From contig JANTFF010000028.1 in assembly GCA_024763575.1 (NCBI GenBank), positions 1 through 7,222 on the forward strand: a stretch of DNA of 7,222 nucleotides, written 5' to 3'. Shown here piece by piece: positions 1 through 5,304 of this stretch (positions within the stretch are counted from its first letter, which is position 1; every line of letters begins with the position of its first letter). This DNA comes from Sulfurovum sp. Its GTDB lineage: Bacteria; Campylobacterota; Campylobacteria; Campylobacterales; Sulfurovaceae. Both the position numbers and the translations under genes were made by a program. The notes beneath the pieces are model-generated. The model did not search any database. It had not been told where the DNA came from and saw nothing but the letters and a program-made list of their open reading frames with translations.

Positions 1-58
1 AAATACAAACTTCTATTTCCAACCATATATTTTAAGAATGTTAAAGAACTATGAAAAT

Positions 59-64
59 ATTATA
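59..64 (-). promoter_or_regulatory. Possible -10 box reading out of the left edge
   Basis: Read on the minus strand this is a perfect TATAAT, preceded by a very AT-rich stretch with a T8 tract. No TTGACA-like -35 box lies at the right distance, but Campylobacterota sigma70 promoters usually rely on the -10 box plus AT-rich upstream periodicity. It could start a transcript for a minus-strand gene beyond position 1. In such AT-rich DNA a chance match is quite possible, so this is weak. Confidence 0.3.
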
Positions 65-67
65 ACT

Positions 68-91
68 AAAAAAAACTTAATTAAACATTAA
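68..91 (-). terminator. Weak A/T hairpin plus T8, candidate terminator after tRNA-Leu
   Basis: On the minus strand a 5-bp stem (TTAAT at 91-87 with ATTAA at 81-77, loop GTTTA) is followed by a G and then eight T (75-68). The arrangement resembles an intrinsic terminator for the tRNA transcript coming from the right, but the stem has no G-C pairs and would be unstable alone. The much stronger hairpin at 95-136 lies just upstream on the same transcript and may help. Termination here is an inference. Confidence 0.35.
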
Positions 92-94
92 ACT

Positions 95-143
95 CTTCAA
101 TTCATCCCCGTCTTAGAGAACGGGGTTTTCTTGAAGTTTTTTT
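95..143 (+). terminator. Nested palindrome with T7: plus-strand terminator or IS200/IS605-like end
   Basis: The inner stem pairs CCCCGT (106-111) with ACGGGG (120-125). An outer stem pairs CTTCAA (95-100) with TTGAAG (131-136) across a 5x5 internal loop, and seven T follow (137-143). On the plus strand this reads as an intrinsic terminator for a transcript entering from the left, with a second short T tract at 126-129. On the minus strand the same hairpin has an 8-bp stem with one bulged T and a CTA triloop, followed by ATGAATTGAAG, which resembles the subterminal hairpins of IS200/IS605 elements and TnpB-associated RNA ends. No transposase gene is present in the window, so the terminator reading is the safer one. 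Confidence 0.5.
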
Positions 144-178
144 GATAAATAATATAAAATTGGGAATAAAGAAAGAGG

Positions 179-262
179 TGGTGCACCAGAGAGGATTTGA
201 ACCTCCACGCCGCGAAGCACGAGCCCCTCAAGCCCGCGTGTCTACCGTTCCACCACTGGTGC
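179..262 (-). tRNA. tRNA-Leu, anticodon GAG, CCA encoded
   Basis: On the minus strand the acceptor stem GCACCAG (262-256) pairs with CTGGTGC (189-183), followed by discriminator A and an encoded CCA (181-179). The D arm is GTG/CAC with the conserved GG in its loop. The anticodon stem CGGGC/GCTCG encloses the loop TTGAGGG, giving anticodon GAG (227-229), which reads CUC and CUU leucine codons. A 13-nt variable region can form a 3-bp arm (GCT/GGC, loop TCGC), as expected for a class II tRNA. The T arm is GGAGG-TTCAAAT-CCTCT. All elements are intact and the total is 84 nt with CCA. It lies 85 bases downstream of atpE in the same orientation and could be read from its own promoter near 314-319, from atpE, or both. 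Confidence 0.96.
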
Positions 263-306
263 AGTTGATAATTTAAAGGCTTATCAGAACCTATATACAA
301 GGAGAT

Positions 307-325
307 GGGTGGAATTATACCACCC
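307..325 (-). promoter_or_regulatory. Likely tRNA-Leu -10 box inside a perfect inverted repeat
   Basis: On the minus strand GGGTGG (325-320) and CCACCC (312-307) form a perfect 6-bp inverted repeat, and the 7-nt spacer TATAATT contains a consensus -10 box (TATAAT, 319-314). A start near 307 would give a tRNA precursor with a 5' leader of about 45 nt. There is no recognisable -35 box. The hairpin lies 22 bases after the atpE stop codon, but no T tract follows it, so it is not a standard terminator. It may be a promoter with symmetric flanks, a hairpin at the end of atpE mRNA, or both. Confidence 0.5.
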
Positions 326-347
326 TAAGCTTATCTAGTCTTTAAAT

Positions 348-656
348 TTATCCAAGAAATGGATTAGCATAAAGAGCAATAAGAGCAATAACAAGTGTAT
401 AGATAACTTGTGCTTCAATCATCGCAAGAGCAATAAACATAGTAGTCATCAATTTACCACCAAGACCTGGGTTTCTAGCAGTTCCAGCAATAGTAGCAGC
501 AGCAGTATGACCCATACCGATAGCTCCACCAAGAGCAGCAAGACCAAGACCAACACCAGCAGCAACTACAGAGTATGCTTTAATCATAGAAGCACCCTCT
601 TCACCAGCAAACGCAAAAGCACCAAGTGCCAAGAAAAGTAAGAAAAACTTTTTCAT
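348..656 (-). CDS. atpE: F0F1 ATP synthase subunit c
   Basis: Encodes 102 residues of the c subunit, which forms the membrane rotor ring of F0 and carries protons during ATP synthesis. Residues 1-17 (MKK, then a hydrophobic run ending AFA) look like a signal peptide or extra N-terminal helix. The first c helix spans about 27-57 with a glycine-rich packing motif. The polar loop has the conserved Arg61-Asn62-Pro63 that contacts the central stalk. The second helix spans about 68-96 and carries the ion-binding Glu81 in MIEAQVIY. Ala follows Glu81 and the first helix lacks the usual Na+-ligand Gln, so proton coupling is expected. The family norm is about 75-85 residues; the excess is the N-terminal extension. 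AAGGA (668-664) lies 7 nt before the ATG and supports this start. It stands apart from other atp genes, as is known in Campylobacterota, behind a long structured leader. Confidence 0.97.
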   Translation of the reverse strand: MKKFFLLFLALGAFAFAGEEGASMIKAYSVVAAGVGLGLAALGGAIGMGHTAAATIAGTARNPGLGGKLMTTMFIALAMIEAQVIYTLVIALIALYANPFLG

Positions 657-795
657 ATTTAAATCCTTAAATTAATAGGTTTTAAGTCCCATTAGACTGT
701 CTTCCAAAGTCCGTTCGGATAGCGTAAACACTCTTCAGTGCCAACAGCCACATAAATGCAAACTGTTTCCCTACTTATCACTTCGTAATAACGGT
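657..795 (-). promoter_or_regulatory. Structured 5' leader of atpE
   Basis: If transcription starts about 4-7 nt after the -10 box at 799-804, atpE mRNA has a leader of about 139 nt, more GC-rich than the flanks. In RNA order it can form four stem-loops: a 7-bp stem TTATTAC/GTGATAA with GAA loop (791-775), an AACAG/CTGTT stem (767-743), GGCACT/AGTGTT with GAAG loop (742-727), and GGACT/AGTCT with a 9-nt loop (712-694). A competing hairpin, the palindrome TCCGTTCGGA (719-710), uses the same GGA as the fourth stem, so those two exclude each other. Some pairs are G-U only when read on the minus strand, consistent with a minus-strand RNA. The final roughly 37 nt before the ATG, including the AAGGA ribosome site, appear unpaired. 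I recognise no known riboswitch or 6S/SRP signature. A leader-derived small RNA is also possible. Confidence 0.45.
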
Positions 796-798
796 GCG

Positions 799-804
799 AT
801 TATA
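799..804 (-). promoter_or_regulatory. -10 box of the atpE promoter
   Basis: On the minus strand this is a perfect TATAAT set in GGTTATAATCGC, preceded by a long AT-rich stretch and followed by the GC-richer leader. No TTGACA-like -35 box lies 16-18 bases upstream, which is usual for sigma70 promoters in Campylobacterota. The position makes it the best candidate for independent transcription of atpE, and of the tRNA-Leu beyond it, separately from the pnp block. Confidence 0.6.
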
Positions 805-890
805 ACCAATATAAGATTTGATAATTATTAACTAAAATATGGATAAGGGTAAAAGAGTTTAAAAGAGATAATATGCTACTAAAATATACA

Positions 891-964
891 TTTTTGCTAT
901 CGTTAAGCTTGTCAAATCAAAACGATGCAACTAAGAAAATTGTAAATTGATAAATAGCGAAAAA
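891..964. repeat. Nested inverted repeats downstream of pnp
   Basis: This lies in the non-coding stretch between pnp and the atpE promoter (805-992), where I see no convincing gene. TTTTTGCTAT (891-900) is complementary to ATAGCGAAAAA (954-964) apart from one bulged base, and inside it ATCGTT (899-904) pairs with AACGAT (921-926) around a 16-nt loop. The two stems share bases 899-900 but can stack if the outer stem stops at 898. Neither strand has a T tract directly after a stem, so this is not a standard intrinsic terminator. In the pnp transcript it would be a 3' structure that could stabilise or process the mRNA. Confidence 0.4.
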
Positions 965-992
965 TAACTTCAACTAATCCTACCCACTCCCA

Positions 993-3125
993 TTAAAACA
1001 GATAAGCAGGAGTACAAAGCTCCACTTTTTTACCTTTTTGTTCCAATACAATTATATCTATATCATCACCTACTTTATACAACTCATCTAGTTTATTTAT
1101 TCTCTCTTTTGCTACTTTGGATATATGTAACAAGGCATCATATCCATCAGGCATTTCGATAAACATACCAAAATCTAATATTTTTTTAATCTTGCCTTTG
1201 TACTGTTTGTTTATCTCATAAGTCATCTGTCTTTTAATTGGGGTAGAGGTTATATTATCTATATATGCTTTGGCATTTGCTACACCTTCTTTGGAGTCAC
1301 CTGTGATTTTGACACTATTTGCATCTCTATCTATATCTATACTTACACCATATTTTTCGATAATCTCGCGGATAGTTCCTCCACCTTTACCGATAATTGT
1401 AGGGATATGGCTTGACTCAATATCGAATACTATGCTACTTGGCAATGCAAGGCTTGGTCTCATATCTGTTAATGCCTCTTCCATAATACCCAAGATATGT
1501 AATCGTCCCTCTTTGGCTTGATATAATGCATCTCTTAGTATTTTGGCATCTATTCCACCTAATTTTATATCCATCTGTAAGGCTGTTACACCATCTGCTG
1601 TTCCTGTAATTTTGAAATCCATATCTCCATCATGGTCTTCTAATCCCATAATATCACTTAATACTGCATATCTATCACCCTCTGTTACTAATCCCATGGC
1701 TATACCTGCAACTAGTTTTTCGGTCTCTACCTCAGCAGCTCGTAATGCTAATGCTCCTCCACAAACTGTTGCCATTGATGATGAACCATTTGACTCTAGT
1801 ATCTCTGATACCAATCTAACTGTATAGTTTCTATCTAGTTCAAGTGTAGGCTCTAATGCTCTTTTACCTAGATTTCCATGTCCTAACTCTCTTCTACCTG
1901 GAGGTCCTTGTCTTCTTGCTTCACCTACTGAAAAAGCAGGGAAATTATAATGTAACATAAATGTCTCATATAAAGCACTTTTAGAACCTATTAGTTCATA
2001 AGATTGAGCTGATTTGCTATCACCTAGTGTAGCTGTAACTAATGCTTGTGTTTGTCCTCTAGTGAATAGACATGAACCATGAACTGCTGGTAATATATTG
2101 GTCTCTATAGAGATAGGTCGAACCTCATTCAATGCTCTTCCATCTGCTCTAATATTTTTATCTAAAATAAGTGAACGAACAATGGACTTTTTGTAATCAA
2201 ATAACATCTCTGCTACTAAATCTTTGTCAACCTCTTCACCTTTGGCTTCTAAATCAGCTATAATTTGGTCTCTAACAATTTTCAGTTCATGACTTCGCTC
2301 ACTCTTTGCCATAGATTGGACAGCATTTTCTACTGCTTCTTGATAGTTATTGGCAATATAGTTATATAACTCTTTATCTGATTTTTCATCTGCTAAGACT
2401 ATCTCTATCTCATCTTTTTTGGCACTATCAAATCCATTTGCATAATCTTTGGTTGCGACAGATATAGCTCTTTGGGATATATCTATAATCTCCAAAAGCT
2501 CCTCTTCATCTAATTCATTAACCTCTTGTTTATGCTCTTTTATTGATGCATTTACACACATCTCTATCATCAATATATCTTCACCACTACCTACAACCAA
2601 CAAATCAAGTGTAGAGTTTTCTTGCTCCTCTAATGTAGGATTAATTAATATCTTATCATCTATTTTACCTATACGAACAGCTGATACTGCTTGTGTTACT
2701 GGAATATCTGATGTATATAATGCAGCAGATGCTGCGTGCATAGCAGCTAACTGCATATCTACTTTAGAGTCTGTACTTAGTACCATTACTGTCAATACTA
2801 CAGGATAGTGAAATCCTTTTGGAAATAGTGGACGCAAAGAACGGTCAACAATTCTCGATGTCAAAGTCTCAAAATCCCCTGGTTTGGTCTCTCTTTTTAC
2901 AAATCCAGCAGGAATTTTGGCTGCTGCGTATGATTTTTCTATATACTGTACTGTTAGAGGCAAAAAATCCTCATCTACTGGTTTTGGGTCAATTGCTACT
3001 GCTGCTAACAGTACTGCATCACCACAATAATATAATACTGCTCCACTTGCTTGTTTAGCTACTTTATTAAATGAATATTTCTCATCTAAATTGTTACAAC
3101 TAATCTCTATAATCTGTTCAGTCAT
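993..3125 (-). CDS. pnp: Polyribonucleotide nucleotidyltransferase (PNPase)
   Basis: Encodes 710 residues, the family's usual length. PNPase degrades RNA 3' to 5' using phosphate and releases nucleoside diphosphates, acting as a trimer in the cytoplasm and in RNA-decay complexes. The order is: first RNase PH-like domain (about 1-140), helical linker (about 240-320), second RNase PH-like domain (about 322-555), KH domain (about 565-625; IIGKGGGTIREI at 577-588) and S1 domain (about 640-703; DFGMFIEMPDGYDALLHISK at 651-670). The second domain keeps the phosphate and catalytic residues: RRELGHG at 411-417, NGSSS at 446-450, and Asp497, Asp503 and Lys505, matching E. coli Asp486, Asp492 and Lys494. 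The ATG overlaps the end of the upstream phosphoribosyltransferase gene by 8 nt. AAAGGA (3136-3131) sits 5 nt before the start, so translation is probably coupled but has its own ribosome site. No clear terminator follows. Nothing is truncated. Confidence 0.98.
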   Translation of the reverse strand: MTEQIIEISCNNLDEKYSFNKVAKQASGAVLYYCGDAVLLAAVAIDPKPVDEDFLPLTVQYIEKSYAAAKIPAGFVKRETKPGDFETLTSRIVDRSLRPLFPKGFHYPVVLTVMVLSTDSKVDMQLAAMHAASAALYTSDIPVTQAVSAVRIGKIDDKILINPTLEEQENSTLDLLVVGSGEDILMIEMCVNASIKEHKQEVNELDEEELLEIIDISQRAISVATKDYANGFDSAKKDEIEIVLADEKSDKELYNYIANNYQEAVENAVQSMAKSERSHELKIVRDQIIADLEAKGEEVDKDLVAEMLFDYKKSIVRSLILDKNIRADGRALNEVRPISIETNILPAVHGSCLFTRGQTQALVTATLGDSKSAQSYELIGSKSALYETFMLHYNFPAFSVGEARRQGPPGRRELGHGNLGKRALEPTLELDRNYTVRLVSEILESNGSSSMATVCGGALALRAAEVETEKLVAGIAMGLVTEGDRYAVLSDIMGLEDHDGDMDFKITGTADGVTALQMDIKLGGIDAKILRDALYQAKEGRLHILGIMEEALTDMRPSLALPSSIVFDIESSHIPTIIGKGGGTIREIIEKYGVSIDIDRDANSVKITGDSKEGVANAKAYIDNITSTPIKRQMTYEINKQYKGKIKKILDFGMFIEMPDGYDALLHISKVAKERINKLDELYKVGDDIDIIVLEQKGKKVELCTPAYLF

Positions 3126-3792
3126 TTTTTTCCTTTGTTATTTTCCTATTTTTTATTATCTCTTCTATCTCTTCAAATGTGAAATTTTCTAAATTCTCAT
3201 AATAATACTCTTTGGAGATATAATCATCTATCTTGTATGGACAAAAAAGGTCATCACATACAGTAATCAAACTCTTATAGACAACATTATCTAAAATAGG
3301 AACAGCTATAAAAACATTTTTAGCACCTAGTGCTATTACTGTTTTTATAGCTGTCATTATTGTTAAACCTGTCTCTATACACTCATCTACCAAAACTACA
3401 AATTTATTATTTAAACCATTTAGAACTAAACCTTCTCTGTATTTATTAATATAGGTCAAAATCTCTTCACTATATTTTCGTTGAGCTTCTGTATATATAT
3501 AATCTTTGGATATATCAAACGCATCAATTAATGCTTTGTGCATAACTATCTCTTCTGTCTCACCTACCATTGCTATAGCCAAAGATGGATTGATATTTGA
3601 ATAGATAGCTTCAGTTAATAAAATATCCATTCTACTACCTAGTGCCATTGCCACTTTATTAGCAAAATAGACACCCCCCTCACTTGTAGCCAACACTACA
3701 CTCTCATCTGATTTTAGAATATCTATAGGTAGAGTATTAATAAGTTTCAAAGAGGCATCTTCTCTATCTCTAAAAATATAACTATTTGACAT
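3118..3792 (-). CDS. Phosphoribosyltransferase-fold protein
   Basis: Encodes 224 residues with a type I phosphoribosyltransferase fold, the fold of enzymes and regulators that bind PRPP. The N-terminus FRDREDA (7-13) and the segment ATSEGGVYFANKVAMALG (35-52) match the opening of a family of stand-alone bacterial phosphoribosyltransferases of unsettled substrate. The PRPP-binding strand and loop is VVLVDECIETGLT (132-144), where relatives usually have DDGIATG. The acidic pair (Asp136, Glu137) and the Thr-Gly are kept, but Gly to Cys138 and Ala to Glu140 are unusual. The C-terminus is rich in Tyr, Glu and Lys (about 190-224). No signal peptide or membrane segment is seen, so it should be cytoplasmic. 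Its ATG directly abuts the stop of the MCE gene with only a weak AGG upstream, implying translational coupling, and its stop overlaps the pnp start. Role unknown; nucleobase salvage or a link with pnp in nucleotide metabolism is only inference. Confidence 0.82.
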   Translation of the reverse strand: MSNSYIFRDREDASLKLINTLPIDILKSDESVVLATSEGGVYFANKVAMALGSRMDILLTEAIYSNINPSLAIAMVGETEEIVMHKALIDAFDISKDYIYTEAQRKYSEEILTYINKYREGLVLNGLNNKFVVLVDECIETGLTIMTAIKTVIALGAKNVFIAVPILDNVVYKSLITVCDDLFCPYKIDDYISKEYYYENLENFTFEEIEEIIKNRKITKEKND

Positions 3793-5304
3793 CTATTTAC
3801 CTGCTGAAGCTGAAGCAGCTGAACCTAAAAGATTTTTCAAATCATTATCTACAAAACTTACACCCAATCCTGCTGAAATACTATTTGCTTTGCTATTCAT
3901 AAGATTATTGGCACTTATATATGCATTGATATGTTTAAAGAACTGATACCTCATAGTTAGAGTTAGATTAGGGTTTTTACCCCTAATATCACTTACTGCA
4001 TTAAAATCATATAGGTCTGTACTAATTTTTAGAGTATCATTCCATGAGAAATAATCAACACCAAAACCACCAGTACTCTCTATTATACCTACACGAAATA
4101 GTAAATCATCAAATCTTTTACCATATTGAGCAGATAATAAAAAATCTCCACTCTCATGTTTTTTATTTCCTGCAAATCCTCTATCGAAACTATTATCAGA
4201 TTTAAAACTAGGAGCAGAAGTTAAACCCAACATATAATAACGAGTAGCATCTGGCTTTAGTGCTAGATTAAATTGTGATTTGGCATATCCACCATCATCA
4301 TACACCTCATCACTTCTCATCTCTACATGAAGTTCACTTTTTACCATACTATCTAAATATTTATCAATTTTACCCATAGTCTCTGTTCCATTAGAGAAAA
4401 ATCCATCAACAGAAGTTAGTGCTTGATTTAGACTGCTATCATTATTCTCTATAGTATAGTTTAAGTTGTCTTCCAAATGTGTAAACTTATCCATAGCAGT
4501 AGGGAGTTTTTTATCAAGAGTTTTACTTACACTATTTAAATAAGTAGTTAGACTATCAATCTTTGCCATAATAGCAGGTAAATCTTTATTAATATTTTGG
4601 GCTACAGATGAGTAGTGTTTAAGTGTTTTATTTATATTAGTAGAGACCTTTGAATAATCTTTGGCTGTTTTGCTTATATCTCCACTCATAGTATCAAACT
4701 TTTTTATAGTGTTATTTAGATTAGTAATAATCTCATGAATAGTTTCATTATCATCTGTACTTATGGAAGCTAATAGTTCTGTAAATTTTTCTATATTTGC
4801 CAAAGAGTTTTGAATATCATCTTTTCCACCTTTATTAAATATCTCTCGCAAATCTTTTACCAAAAGTCCAATCTGTTTAAATGCTTCATCAGCAGAAGTA
4901 GAAGCATCAGCAATACTTGATTGTTTTTCTTGTTTGTCTAATAACATGGTAGGTTTAAGTTCATCAATAGATTTACCTGGTTTAATATCCAAAAATTTCC
5001 CACCAAGCAAAGAGTCTTGTGATACTGTAATAATACTATCTTCTGGAATTTTAACCCCTTCATCTATCATTAGATGGGTTATAACATCATTATTTTCCAA
5101 AGTAATACTATCTACATATCCGATATTTACCCCTTTTAGTTTGACTTTGGCTTTCTCTTTGAGTCCTGAACCATCATCTACTTTTGCCATAATAGGATAA
5201 CTTTTTTTGAATAGATTATCAAAACTACTAAGTTGTGACAATAACCCAAAAAGGAAAAATAGTGATACGGTGATAAATAGACCTACCTTTGCTTCTGTTT
5301 TCAT
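3793..5304 (-). CDS. MCE/MlaD-family lipid transport protein with beta-rich C-terminal domain
   Basis: Encodes 503 residues. MCE proteins form rings or tubes that move phospholipids between inner and outer membranes. One membrane segment (about 8-25, after MKTEAK) anchors it in the inner membrane facing the periplasm. A single MCE domain follows (about 36-110), with KVKLKGVNIGYVDSITL (53-69) and DSLLGGKFLDIKPG (97-110) as its hallmarks. Residues about 135-320 are mostly helical and polar with heptad-like spacing, as in the MCE helical stalk. Residues about 322-484 switch to about ten alternating amphipathic stretches, e.g. SELHVEMR (323-330), GDFLLSAQYGKRF (386-398), GGFGVDYF (412-419) and NAYISANNL (460-468), resembling an outer-membrane barrel or similar beta domain. 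E. coli MlaD is only about 180 residues and lacks this. AGGAG (5320-5316) supports the start, which abuts the lptD stop. No MlaE permease or MlaF ATPase gene is in the window. mlaD is not given as a symbol because orthology is uncertain. Confidence 0.88.
   Translation of the reverse strand: MKTEAKVGLFITVSLFFLFGLLSQLSSFDNLFKKSYPIMAKVDDGSGLKEKAKVKLKGVNIGYVDSITLENNDVITHLMIDEGVKIPEDSIITVSQDSLLGGKFLDIKPGKSIDELKPTMLLDKQEKQSSIADASTSADEAFKQIGLLVKDLREIFNKGGKDDIQNSLANIEKFTELLASISTDDNETIHEIITNLNNTIKKFDTMSGDISKTAKDYSKVSTNINKTLKHYSSVAQNINKDLPAIMAKIDSLTTYLNSVSKTLDKKLPTAMDKFTHLEDNLNYTIENNDSSLNQALTSVDGFFSNGTETMGKIDKYLDSMVKSELHVEMRSDEVYDDGGYAKSQFNLALKPDATRYYMLGLTSAPSFKSDNSFDRGFAGNKKHESGDFLLSAQYGKRFDDLLFRVGIIESTGGFGVDYFSWNDTLKISTDLYDFNAVSDIRGKNPNLTLTMRYQFFKHINAYISANNLMNSKANSISAGLGVSFVDNDLKNLLGSAASASAGK

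Noticed and set aside
97..300. Minus-strand open frame of 67 codons
   Set aside because: It covers the tRNA-Leu gene and the palindrome, has no family resemblance, and its codons are simply tRNA sequence read as protein.
408..641. Plus-strand open frame of 77 codons rich in Ser and Thr
   Set aside because: It is the antisense shadow of atpE; the Ser/Thr/Lys bias arises from the Ala/Gly-rich c-subunit codons on the other strand.
657..795. 6S RNA or SRP RNA in the atpE leader
   Set aside because: There is no long end-to-end helix with a central bubble as in 6S RNA, and no conserved SRP tetraloop/GGAAGCAGC-type helix.
883..915. Minus-strand promoter made of TTGACA (915-910) and TATATT (888-883)
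   Set aside because: The spacer is 21 bases, well beyond the usual 16-18, and the TTGACA lies in the loop of an inverted repeat. The TATAAT at 799-804 is a better atpE promoter.
1040..1350. Recurrent TATCTATATCT-like strings as a possible repeat
   Set aside because: They are Asp/Ile codon runs of PNPase (for example IDIDI stretches) in AT-rich codon use, with no regular spacing.
1270..3058. Plus-strand open frames of about 79-119 codons (near 1270-1521, 1543-1827, 2449-2808 and 2819-3058)
   Set aside because: All lie antisense to the intact pnp gene and resemble no family.
4934..5200. Plus-strand open frame of 88 codons
   Set aside because: Antisense to the MCE domain of the intact MlaD-like gene; no supporting features.
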